Shown: positions 18,284 through 25,991 of the stretch, piece after piece
Numbering within the stretch: position 1 is the stretch's first letter
Layout: the number at the start of each line of letters is the position of its first letter
From: Kosmotogaceae bacterium
Lineage (GTDB): Bacteria; Thermotogota; Thermotogae; Petrotogales; Kosmotogaceae
Length of the DNA: 64,000 bases
Direction of reading: 5' to 3'
Assembly (NCBI GenBank): GCA_016933635.1
Contig: JAFGAP010000197.1
Span: 38,492 to 102,491 of the forward strand
Program-made: the position numbers and the translations under genes
The notes under the pieces: generated by a model
Told to the model about the DNA's origin: nothing
Databases searched by the model: none
Seen by the model: only the letters and a program-made list of their open reading frames with translations

Positions 18284-18961
18284 ATGAAAAAATTCACTCT
18301 AATCGTTTTTTTCGTAATAGTTGGATGCATGTTACTTGCGGTGGCAGATGATCCCATTGAAAAGGACGTCTTTGCCTACGAGGGCGATCCCGTAAATGCC
18401 AGAGCTTTCTATTCGACACCCGCCGGTGGCTCTTGCAACAAGACTGTTTGGGCCTTCGACATAGAAGTTGAGGCTCAGATCGCCCAGTGGATATCATGGT
18501 CGATCGGCGGTACCAAGTGGACATGGTTCGTAAGAAAGCCGGGCGAGTATTTCGCAGACTGCATCGAATTCTCGGTAAAGAGCAACAGCGATGTGGGATT
18601 CACCTTCAGCGGGTTCCATGATCTAGAGTACACGCTCGGTGCGACGGCGAGCGTAAATCCAGTAATCCCAGTTTGGTATAATTTTGGTAGCATACTCACC
18701 GACGTACTGCCGCCAAACAATCCAAATCCCTGGTTTCCTGCTGAAGAACTGAATAATGTTAAGACCTATATCGAAGACAGCGAGATGCTTCACAATGGCT
18801 GGGTAACCAAACTCTGGACAAGGATAAAAGTCGTCGAGTGCAATTCGGCCTCGACCTATCGCGCCACAGGAAAAGTCACGATCACTCTGCTCAACCAGAA
18901 ACCATGGATAATTCCGGAAACGGGAGAGTACGTTCCCGACCTAGTTGCGCACGTGAAGTAA
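18284..18961 (+). CDS. Secreted paralog 3 (WFVRKPGDY-type domain)
   Basis: The 225-residue protein has a signal peptide (cleavage likely after A-V-A near residue 21). The mature domain is the closest relative of the preceding gene: A-G-G-S-C-N-K, A-Q-I-A-Q-W, W-T-W-F-V-R-K-P-G-E-Y, G-F-H-D-L-E-Y, R-I-K-V-V-E-C-N-S-A and L-L-N-Q-K-P-W-I. It lacks one of the two cysteines of the C-N-S-A-C motif of paralog 2. A strong GGGGGTG site precedes the ATG 13 bases after the previous stop. A perfect hairpin lies right after the gene. Confidence 0.8.
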   Translation: MKKFTLIVFFVIVGCMLLAVADDPIEKDVFAYEGDPVNARAFYSTPAGGSCNKTVWAFDIEVEAQIAQWISWSIGGTKWTWFVRKPGEYFADCIEFSVKSNSDVGFTFSGFHDLEYTLGATASVNPVIPVWYNFGSILTDVLPPNNPNPWFPAEELNNVKTYIEDSEMLHNGWVTKLWTRIKVVECNSASTYRATGKVTITLLNQKPWIIPETGEYVPDLVAHVK

Positions 18962-18994
18962 TTCTCGAAGCGCAAATGTCTAGATGAATTTCCT

Positions 18995-19020
18995 CCCCGG
19001 GAGGAACTTACCTCCCGGGG
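18995..19020 (+). repeat. Perfect intra-operon stem-loop
   Basis: CCCCGGGAGG and its exact reverse complement flank a 6-base AACTTA loop, giving a 10-bp GC-rich stem 33 bases after the third secreted-protein gene. The following bases are GTTTCAGGG, not a T-tract, so it is not a classical terminator. A partial terminator or an RNA-processing/stability element, keeping the secreted-protein mRNA more abundant than the downstream assembly genes, is the simplest reading (inference). Confidence 0.7.
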
Positions 19021-19033
19021 GTTTCAGGGGGGT

Positions 19034-20674
19034 ATGATGAAGAAAACTTCTTCCAAGTCCATATGGCTTCTTACCGTTTTTGTTTTCATGGTCATCTCGC
19101 TTTTTGCACAAACCGAAGGGCCTAAAATGCTTCTAGATCCTATTCTTGTTGAGAGAACCGTGAGACCTGGAGACATTATAAGCTACACTCTCAACATCGA
19201 AAATGAAGATGATTTCAACCCGCTTACACTAGATATCAGTGTAGCCGATATTGCCGAGAGCGACAGTGGTTCCTACGAGATTGTGGAGGCAGGTACAACC
19301 CCTTACTCGGTCAGCAGGTGGCTGAAGACGAATTTGAACAGAATCGTCATTCCACCCAAATCACTGCGAGAAGTGGAGGTCACACTGAACGTCCCGAGGG
19401 GGATTTCAGGAGGACTCTACGGGGCTGTAGTTCTTACTCCGGTCACCGGGCAGATTGACGAAGAAGGTGCGCTCGGTGTTTCGGAATTCGTATTTCAAAT
19501 GGCCAGTTTTCTCGAGGTTGTGATAGCAGGAACCGCTATTCGACAGGAAGCTTACACTGCAGGCTTTGACGTTGGGCTTTCGAAGGACTACATGTTTTTG
19601 AAAGGAGAAGTTGGCGACGATGCTCTGGTTTTTTCTTCGAGTGTGTTGAACGAAGGAAACGTCCATATCGTTACCAGTGGCACACTCCAGATCAAAACGC
19701 TCGATAACAGGACCGTCGCAAGATACCCTCTTGGGGGTGGAAGAGGCGTAATCCTGCCAGGGGCAACAGTTTCCCTGATGACGGTCATGACCAGGAAACT
19801 GCCGCCGGGTGATTACATCGCCAGATCTGTGGTCGAGTATGGACAGCGAAGACCTTTGATAAGCGAGGTGAGCTTTGCCGTCAAGGAAGAAGAGGTGAGT
19901 GTCGAGACGAACGAATATGCAGAACTCGCAAAGTTCCTCATTGAGCCATCTGAAATTGAAATCTCGATCAAACCCGGTGCCTTCCGTTCGGCAGTTGTTC
20001 AGGTCACTAATCGCGGCGAAGAGAAAATAGATATCGAAAGCAGGATCCTTCCGCTTGTTTATGACATATATGGAGAGATCTTACCGGAGGACGAAAGGGG
20101 AGAAGGTCTCGACTGGATCGAGCTTAGTCCGTCGTCTTTCTCTTTAGATGCAGGGAGAAGCAGGAGTGTTCGAATATCGGTTAGGCCTCCTTCGGATTCG
20201 GTGGGGGCTCATTACGCCGACCTGGTTTTCAGATCATCTAGCGGTGATGCATCGGTCGAGGGCGGTGTGAGTCTTATGATTCTCTCGGGAAGTGATTTTA
20301 CTAGAAAGCCTTCCCTGAATCTGGTGTCCATGCAAGAGATAGAAGGAGCGATAAACTTCGACTATATTCTTAAGAACGAGGGGAACATTCATATCTACGC
20401 AACATTTGAAGTGGCGCTCAGCAGGCTTTTCGCTCAGGAGATACTCGAGAGCGGGCAAATACTACCGGCCAGGTCGCAGGAGGTCGCAAGAATGACGATC
20501 CCCCTAGACGACGTTCCAATTCTTCCGGGAGCCGAAAGATTGCTGAGTATCATGATGCCAGCAGAATTAGAAGCAGGGGATTATGAACTGCTGTTGAGAC
20601 TCGATTTCGAAGGAGACGAACCGGTGGTCTTCAGAACCAAATTCAGCATTGGGGAAGGTGAGAATAATGAATAA
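19034..20674 (+). CDS. Periplasmic four-domain Ig-like (chaperone/WxLIP-like) protein
   Basis: The 546-residue protein has a signal peptide (about 1-26). Two repeated units follow. Each starts with an Ig-like module (V-R-P-G-D-I-I-S-Y-T-L-N-I-E-N, and I-K-P-G-A-F-R-S-A-V-V-Q-V-T-N) that runs to G-G-L-Y-G-A-V-V-L or G-A-H-Y-A-D-L-V-F. Each continues with a second beta module beginning L-N-E-G-N-V-H-I or L-K-N-E-G-N-I-H-I. The fold pattern is like COG1470/DUF916 or PapD-like chaperones. No C-terminal anchor is visible. AGGGGGG precedes the start. It probably acts in the periplasm or on the surface as a carrier or scaffold for the three upstream secreted proteins (inference). Confidence 0.75.
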   Translation: MMKKTSSKSIWLLTVFVFMVISLFAQTEGPKMLLDPILVERTVRPGDIISYTLNIENEDDFNPLTLDISVADIAESDSGSYEIVEAGTTPYSVSRWLKTNLNRIVIPPKSLREVEVTLNVPRGISGGLYGAVVLTPVTGQIDEEGALGVSEFVFQMASFLEVVIAGTAIRQEAYTAGFDVGLSKDYMFLKGEVGDDALVFSSSVLNEGNVHIVTSGTLQIKTLDNRTVARYPLGGGRGVILPGATVSLMTVMTRKLPPGDYIARSVVEYGQRRPLISEVSFAVKEEEVSVETNEYAELAKFLIEPSEIEISIKPGAFRSAVVQVTNRGEEKIDIESRILPLVYDIYGEILPEDERGEGLDWIELSPSSFSLDAGRSRSVRISVRPPSDSVGAHYADLVFRSSSGDASVEGGVSLMILSGSDFTRKPSLNLVSMQEIEGAINFDYILKNEGNIHIYATFEVALSRLFAQEILESGQILPARSQEVARMTIPLDDVPILPGAERLLSIMMPAELEAGDYELLLRLDFEGDEPVVFRTKFSIGEGENNE

Positions 20675-21842
20675 AAAGATTCTGGTATCGATTATGACAG
20701 TCTTTGTACTGATTTTTCCTGCGTTTGCTTTCAGTACAGAACTTGAACAGCCATTAGTATCTAACTACTTCTACGATACTTATATTCTAGACGCGTTGAG
20801 CGATATTTCGGCCCAGACTGGTGTGACAATAATAGCCGATAGCACAGTGGCAGGTTTTGTAACAATTGAACTCACCGATGTGCCTCTTGAGAAGGCTCTG
20901 CAGCTTGTTCTTATGACAGGGGGATACTCATATGTGAAGATCGATGACTTCTACTTCGTGGGAGCGCCCGATCCCAAGAGCCCTTCATTCTATCTCATAG
21001 CCAAAACCGAGAGTTTCAAGATACAGTATCTTAGCGTCGCTTCTATCAAGGAACTGCTACCAGCAATATACGAGCAATACGTCAAGATAAACGGCACAAG
21101 CAATATGCTCACGATAACGGCTCCGGAAAATATCATCGAGAGATTCCGGGAGGACCTGAAGAAGATCGATATTCCATCGAAGAGCGTGAAGATTCAGATC
21201 GTGGTTACGGAAGTCTCCGAAGGCGTGATGAAGGAGCTCGGGCTGGAGAGTATCGAATACGAATTCGATGCCAGCGAATCCTTCAACGAAAACTGGATTA
21301 CGGTTCTAAAACTTGCTCTTGGCACTTTCGATCTTGAGACTGACTTCTTCGGTGCGCTACTGGCAAAGATCAAACTGCTTGAGGACGACCACAAAGCCGA
21401 GATAACTGCCGATCCTTGGATCGTTGTGAATGATAGGATGCCAGCAAGTCTTTATATTGGCGAGAGGCAGGTTGTGGTTCTTGAGGCTGCCGGAGCAACA
21501 TCGAGAATAGAGTCGATAGATGCCGGAATCTCGCTAGAAGTTACTCCAAAGATCCTGAACAGCGAAGAGATTGAGCTGACAATATCTCCGAAGATAAGCA
21601 GTTTCAGCGGAGATCGCTTGAACGGCCTCCTTGTAAGAAGAAACGAGCTTTCAACAACCATATACGCCAGAGACGGGCAGACAATAATGATCTCAGGCAT
21701 AACCTTTGAGAAGAAGTCAGAGGGCTTTCGCGGCCTACCTTTCATATCGAAGATTCCTCTTCTCAGATATCTGTTCGGTGTTGGCACTGAGGATGATAAC
21801 AAAAGAGAGTTGATGATATTCGTAACTCCAGAGATACTATAG
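20667..21842 (+). CDS. Secretin (GspD/PilQ-type outer-membrane channel), short
   Basis: The roughly 391-residue protein has a signal peptide, an N0/STN-like domain (about 25-85, D-V-P-L-E-K-A-L-Q-L-V-L) and an N1-like domain (about 95-155). A C-terminal secretin domain follows with D-A-G-I-S-L-E-V-T-P-K-I, D-G-Q-T-I-M-I-S-G-I and F-I-S-K-I-P-L-L-R-Y-L-F-G. It is shorter than GspD or PilQ (600 or more) and has only two N-domains. No type II secretion or pilus ATPase, platform or pseudopilin gene lies nearby. The start overlaps the upstream stop by 8 bases, so it is tightly coupled to the Ig-like protein. Confidence 0.87.
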   Translation: MNKKILVSIMTVFVLIFPAFAFSTELEQPLVSNYFYDTYILDALSDISAQTGVTIIADSTVAGFVTIELTDVPLEKALQLVLMTGGYSYVKIDDFYFVGAPDPKSPSFYLIAKTESFKIQYLSVASIKELLPAIYEQYVKINGTSNMLTITAPENIIERFREDLKKIDIPSKSVKIQIVVTEVSEGVMKELGLESIEYEFDASESFNENWITVLKLALGTFDLETDFFGALLAKIKLLEDDHKAEITADPWIVVNDRMPASLYIGERQVVVLEAAGATSRIESIDAGISLEVTPKILNSEEIELTISPKISSFSGDRLNGLLVRRNELSTTIYARDGQTIMISGITFEKKSEGFRGLPFISKIPLLRYLFGVGTEDDNKRELMIFVTPEIL

Positions 21843-21850
21843 GGTTGCTT

Positions 21851-23092
21851 ATGAGACTCTTGATGATTGTTGCCTTTGTGGCCTTTTGCTGCGTGCTGTG
21901 CTTCGCCGGTGCCGGCAGTACCCATGAGACTGAAGTTTCAAACATACTATACTTGATCGAAGTAGTCAACTTCAGCAGACAGGATTTCCAGAACCTGAAT
22001 CTCGATTTCTCGTCCATCAAATTCGAGAGCGACGTCAGGTCGGCTTTCGAGTTTGGTTTCAGCCCCGTAACAATGGAAGTGCTTGCCGGTACGCCGTTTG
22101 GAACGCTGTACTTTCAGACGGGAGAAGAAAACCTTCAGCAGTATGAGAGTTATAGATCTTGGCTTGCAACGGTTCCCGAGAAGCCCGTAAGGGTTATGAT
22201 AGCAAGAGAGATGATCTCCATGCTCTCAGGACTTAGGAGTGCGGATGGTATTGAGCTTTCTCTTACTCCCCTGGCAGTCTCTTCTGAGAGCATCATGAAC
22301 GCTCTCAGACTTGCAACGGTGGCTGGAACGATGTCTGTAGATTCCGTAGTGAGCCTTAAAGCCGGGGAGCCCTTTCCAGTTGCAATGATAAGGAAGAGCA
22401 AAAGAGCTGACAGCAACCTGCCCCGCCTGTTGCATGCTTCTGAAGAAAGATATGCGGTACTGTACATCTCTGCATTTGAGTCTCATGACTTTCCCGAAGA
22501 GACTCTTTTGGACTCTTCCAGCATCGACGGACTGCTGGAATCTCTCTGGAAAGTTGAAGAGAAGGAGCTAGTCTCAAACGCAAGTCTTGGGATTTCATAC
22601 TCAGAAGGTCTCTCATTAAGCTTCAACGCAAACTTATGGCTTATAGAGTCGCTCAGATTCAGGGCCGGCTACTCGAATTTGATCTCCTCACGCCTGGAGT
22701 TTGGAGTTACTTTATATCCATCGAAATGGTCTCTCGGTCTCGATGGAGAGATAAACTATCTACCCGGTTCCGGTGGCACTGTTTCTTTAGGTCTCTCTGA
22801 CGAGGAAGCTGTTCTGGAAGACCTGACAATAGGCGCCGCAATCTATCCCATCTCATTCGACTTCATAACCGCAAAGACGGTAAGCCCCTTGTTCAGGGTC
22901 TATGCGAACTACTCTCCTGGAATCTTCAACTTCTACACGAGCTATTCAAAGTCCAGTCGCTTCGACCAGCTTCAGGTATCTCTGGGCATAAGACCATTTG
23001 ACTGGCTTCTACTGTCTGGTAAGTACACAAAGGATTTCAGCAATATGGGCACAGGTGCCTTTTCGGTCATTACCACTGTTAGTTTTAGATAA
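21851..23092 (+). CDS. Predicted outer-membrane beta-barrel protein of the secretin locus
   Basis: The roughly 413-residue protein has a signal peptide (about 1-22). The C-terminal 180 residues alternate polar and aromatic residues in repeated strands (for example L-R-F-R-A-G-Y-S, L-E-F-G-V-T-L-Y, F-N-F-Y-T-S-Y-S) and end V-S-F-R, as outer-membrane barrels do. The N-terminal half is a mixed soluble domain with no family I can name. The chosen ATG lies 8 bases after the secretin stop; a TTG two codons upstream is possible. It probably partners the secretin in the outer envelope (inference). Confidence 0.7.
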   Translation: MRLLMIVAFVAFCCVLCFAGAGSTHETEVSNILYLIEVVNFSRQDFQNLNLDFSSIKFESDVRSAFEFGFSPVTMEVLAGTPFGTLYFQTGEENLQQYESYRSWLATVPEKPVRVMIAREMISMLSGLRSADGIELSLTPLAVSSESIMNALRLATVAGTMSVDSVVSLKAGEPFPVAMIRKSKRADSNLPRLLHASEERYAVLYISAFESHDFPEETLLDSSSIDGLLESLWKVEEKELVSNASLGISYSEGLSLSFNANLWLIESLRFRAGYSNLISSRLEFGVTLYPSKWSLGLDGEINYLPGSGGTVSLGLSDEEAVLEDLTIGAAIYPISFDFITAKTVSPLFRVYANYSPGIFNFYTSYSKSSRFDQLQVSLGIRPFDWLLLSGKYTKDFSNMGTGAFSVITTVSFR

Positions 23093-23095
23093 TCT

Positions 23096-24106
23096 TCAAA
23101 TCAGCAGACAGGCATCGCCGAACGAGAAGAATCTGTATCTCTTTAAAATGGCCTCTCTATAGGCCGAGAGAATCAAATCCCTACCGGCAAATGCAGAAAC
23201 GAGCATAAGAAGGGTAGATCTCGGTAAGTGAAAGTTAGTTATGAGAGAGTCGATCGCTTTGAATGTATATGGAGGATAGATAAAAATATCTGTATGACCA
23301 CTATCACCTACGATGGAACCGTGACGAGCAATTATACTCTCCAGGGTTCGAACGGTAGTAGTACCAACTGCTACTATTCTTCTCTTTTCGGCTCTAGCCC
23401 GCTCCAGTCTCTCTGCAACTTCCGAAGAAACGGAGAAGAATTCGAAGTGCATCTTGTGGCCATCAATTGTTTCAGATTTTACTGGTCTAAATGTGCCAAT
23501 TCCAACATGAAGAGTAATGAATTCTACATCTACATCTTTCTTCCTGAGTCTTTCGAAAAGAGTATCGGTGAAGTGTAGTCCCGCAGTGGGGGCAGCTACG
23601 GAGCCCTCCGGCCGAGAATAAACCGTCTGGTACGCTTCTGGATTGTCGGGGTAGTACTTGACGTAGGGTGGAATTGCCAAAAGGCCTACTTTTTTTACGT
23701 CTTCATCTGTCACGCTTCCAAAATCGAGTATCCTGCTTGAATCATCACAGTGTTCTATTACTTTGCAGGAGATTCCATTGAATAAGAGCAGGTTTCCGGG
23801 TTTGATTTTTGACCCGGGCCTGACTATGGCTTTCCAGAGACCCCCGCCAAGCTTTTCCGTTAGGACTGCCTCTACTTTGGCCCCTGTTTCCTTTTTGCCG
23901 AGGAGTCTTGCCGGAATAACCCGACTATTGTTTAGGACAAGAACATCTCCCGGATTAAGAAAATCTTCAATTTCTGAGAATACTCTGTGTTCGAACGAGT
24001 ATGTCTGCCTATTGATAACTAATAGCCGAGAGCTATCTCTTGGAACTGCTGGCTTTTGAGCTATCAGTTCTTCCGGAAGCTCAAAATCATAGTCTGAGAC
24101 TTTCAT
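23096..24106 (-). CDS. queA: S-adenosylmethionine:tRNA ribosyltransferase-isomerase
   Basis: QueA transfers the ribosyl part of SAM to preQ1 in tRNA, making epoxyqueuosine. The 336-residue protein shows Y-D-F-E-L-P-E-E-L-I-A-Q, N-N-S-R-V-I-P-A-R-L-L-G, A-A-P-T-A-G-L-H-F-T, H-V-G-I-G-T-F-R-P-V and N-F-H-L-P-R-S-T-L-L-M-L-V-S-A-F. All are hallmarks of the family. The start overlaps the NYN-domain gene by 20 bases. It converges on the barrel gene with only three bases between stops. Confidence 0.97.
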   Translation of the reverse strand: MKVSDYDFELPEELIAQKPAVPRDSSRLLVINRQTYSFEHRVFSEIEDFLNPGDVLVLNNSRVIPARLLGKKETGAKVEAVLTEKLGGGLWKAIVRPGSKIKPGNLLLFNGISCKVIEHCDDSSRILDFGSVTDEDVKKVGLLAIPPYVKYYPDNPEAYQTVYSRPEGSVAAPTAGLHFTDTLFERLRKKDVDVEFITLHVGIGTFRPVKSETIDGHKMHFEFFSVSSEVAERLERARAEKRRIVAVGTTTVRTLESIIARHGSIVGDSGHTDIFIYPPYTFKAIDSLITNFHLPRSTLLMLVSAFAGRDLILSAYREAILKRYRFFSFGDACLLI

Positions 24107-25088
24107 CTATTTCCTCCGGTCTGATAATCGTAATATCTTCAACAGCGTGATCCAGAAACCTGTCGTAGGTTATCACTACTGAACCGCCCTCTCTAGCCAA
24201 AAAGATTAGCCGATCATCGGCAGGAGAGTATGTTTCGACCTGAGGAAGTGACAGAAGCCTATTAAGACTTTCCTGCTGAAAGCCGCCGATAGTATATCTG
24301 ATATTTGCATCAAAGACTATTCTATAAGGGAACAAAGCAATTCTGCAAAGAGCCATCCTTAGGAAGAGATCATCGATTCTTTTTAGATCGGCATGATCAC
24401 TCATCGAAAAAACTATATTGCTGCCGTCAATAGCAACAGATTTAGAATGATTCGACATAATTGCCGTCTTAACGTAGGGATGTGTGAACCTGAGATTGTT
24501 AAGCAACTTTCTTTCGGATTTAGAAAGAGAAGTTAGTGCATTTCTAAGGGTCTTCATCTCTGAGATATCTGTGTATACGGCTCTTCTTAATCTTTCGGAG
24601 AGATTGGAGCTTATATCATTCTCCTCCCTTTCGAAAAGCAAAGCCGCCTCCAGCATAACGAAATCCTGTATCCCATGCTCGCCAATTGAGCGGGTTAGGG
24701 ATTGCCATTCTCTGTAATCATCTATTGATTGAATTCTCTCTTTTACCGGGCCAGTGACGGGAGGATTGCTTCTCGGATCCACAAAGAAAAGCAGGTGTCC
24801 CATATCTGAGACTGATGCTTTGGACAATGTAGAAGCATATTCAACCCTTTCTTCTGGTGCCCTATCTCTTTCGCGGAGTATGTCGATTGAAAATTCGATC
24901 TCTTCATAAGAAAGATGGGCTAATCCACTTATTCTCTTTTGGATTTTTGCAATCGTAGTACTACTTACAGGGCTTCTCTTCAGAGCTTTATATAGTTTTT
25001 CGGCATGCTCCTTTCTGTTACTATAAAAGGTGTAAAATCCTTCAGAGGACGCGGCCTCTCTTACTCGGTTGAAAATTTCATTAATCAT
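24087..25088 (-). CDS. NYN/Zc3h12a-like ribonuclease-domain protein
   Basis: The 333-residue protein has a helical N-terminal two-thirds without recognisable motifs. A C-terminal PIN-like domain (about 215-333) follows. It shows V-A-I-D-G-S-N-I, R-I-V-F-D-A-N-I-R-Y, S-P-A-D-D-R-L-I and V-I-T-Y-D-R-F-L-D. The four acidic positions fit the metal site of NYN/Zc3h12a-type RNases. No membrane segment is present. Overlap with queA suggests co-translation, so an RNA target is plausible but not shown. Confidence 0.72.
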   Translation of the reverse strand: MINEIFNRVREAASSEGFYTFYSNRKEHAEKLYKALKRSPVSSTTIAKIQKRISGLAHLSYEEIEFSIDILRERDRAPEERVEYASTLSKASVSDMGHLLFFVDPRSNPPVTGPVKERIQSIDDYREWQSLTRSIGEHGIQDFVMLEAALLFEREENDISSNLSERLRRAVYTDISEMKTLRNALTSLSKSERKLLNNLRFTHPYVKTAIMSNHSKSVAIDGSNIVFSMSDHADLKRIDDLFLRMALCRIALFPYRIVFDANIRYTIGGFQQESLNRLLSLPQVETYSPADDRLIFLAREGGSVVITYDRFLDHAVEDITIIRPEEIDESLRL

Positions 25089-25132
25089 TACTACTCACCG
25101 TTCCAGTACAGCATTCAGCCATAATTAAGTCT

Positions 25133-25161
25133 TTGACACGCTTTCCTCTCTATGATATAAT
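25133..25161 (+). promoter_or_regulatory. Consensus sigma-70 promoter of rpmE
   Basis: Perfect TTGACA and TATAAT hexamers are separated by exactly 17 bases, about 40 bases upstream of rpmE. GAGGTGAAG precedes the ATG as ribosome binding site. Confidence 0.85.
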
Positions 25162-25201
25162 GAATTCTGTGCAAATTACAACATGAAGAGGTGAAGCCCC
25201 G

Positions 25202-25411
25202 ATGAAAAAAGAAATGCACCCTGAGATGAAGCTAGTGACTGTAAAGTGTACGTGTGGCGCAGAGCACAAGTTTTACTCAACAAAGGAAAACATCAAGATT
25301 GACCTTTGCTCTAGCTGCCATCCCTTCTTCCGTGGAGATGCGTCTTCTATGATTCTCGACACTGAAGGAAGAGTACAGAAGTTCAGAAACAAATACGGAG
25401 ACAATTACTGA
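25202..25411 (+). CDS. rpmE: Ribosomal protein L31 (zinc-binding form)
   Basis: The 69-residue protein shows K-K-E-M-H-P-E, then V-K-C-T-C-G, and later L-C-S-S-C-H-P-F-F, giving the CxC...CxxC zinc site of the C+ type of bL31. Length and sequence are typical. It sits behind a near-perfect promoter, consistent with high expression, and is followed by a small S1-domain gene. Confidence 0.97.
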   Translation: MKKEMHPEMKLVTVKCTCGAEHKFYSTKENIKIDLCSSCHPFFRGDASSMILDTEGRVQKFRNKYGDNY

Positions 25412-25461
25412 GCAGGCGTTTTGCGCAAACTCAAGTATATAGTCAATTGGAGGTTAGTCAT

Positions 25462-25830
25462 GTGAGTGTGAAAGTGGGTACCGTTGTTGAGGGAAATGTG
25501 ACTTCTGTTAAGAAATTTGGAGCGTACGTAAATCTTGAAGGCGGAGAAGAGGGATTCATACACATTTCAAAAGTCGCAAGGGAGTACGTGAAGAACATTG
25601 AAGACTATCTCAAAGTTGGTCAGAAAGTGGAAGCAAAGGTTCTCGGAACGACGAAAGATGGAAAGTGGGAGCTGTCTATGAAGGATCTAAAAGGCAAGGG
25701 TTCTGAAGAGGCACCTACAAGTCAGGACTTCGAGAAGAAACTGGCCAAGTTCATGAGAGACAGCGGCGAGAAGATTTCTGCCTATAAGAGAAGACTCGAC
25801 AAGAAAAGAGGTATCCGTAAAAGACCATAA
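25462..25830 (+). CDS. S1 RNA-binding domain protein (YugI/GSP13-like)
   Basis: The 122-residue protein has one S1 domain (about 5-75: G-T-V-V-E-G-N-V-T, F-G-A-Y-V-N-L, G-F-I-H-I-S). A basic tail ends K-K-R-G-I-R-K-R-P. This matches small general stress RNA-binding proteins of the YugI type. The start is a GTG placed 8-9 bases after GGAGG. A nearby ATG in another frame stops at once, and an in-frame TTG overlaps the ribosome binding site. An intrinsic terminator follows. Confidence 0.88.
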   Translation: MSVKVGTVVEGNVTSVKKFGAYVNLEGGEEGFIHISKVAREYVKNIEDYLKVGQKVEAKVLGTTKDGKWELSMKDLKGKGSEEAPTSQDFEKKLAKFMRDSGEKISAYKRRLDKKRGIRKRP

Positions 25831-25856
25831 TAGATGAGCTAAAGTTAGATAGAATT

Positions 25857-25880
25857 AAGGGAGCTAGGCTCCCTTTTTTG
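25857..25880 (+). terminator. Intrinsic terminator after the S1-domain gene
   Basis: AAGGGAGC and GCTCCCTT form a perfect 8-bp stem around a TAG loop, followed by a run of T residues. It closes the rpmE-S1 unit ahead of the phosphorylase gene. Confidence 0.9.
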
Positions 25881-25991
25881 TGGCTCTGCTAGCAATTCGT
25901 AGAAATGGCGAGCGAAACGATCGTAGGAAAGCACAGACTTGCATAAAAAGGTATAATTGGACAGAATTGCCAGAATTAGGAGGTTATTGCT

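Noticed and set aside
18284-18961. Lipoprotein signal (I-V-G-C) in secreted paralog 3
   Set aside because: The cysteine lies inside the hydrophobic core and is followed by M-L-L-A-V-A, so ordinary signal peptidase cleavage after A-V-A is more likely.
25412-25461. Palindrome TTTGCGCAAA before the S1 gene as operator
   Set aside because: Short, within a natural spacer, and not associated with a second promoter.
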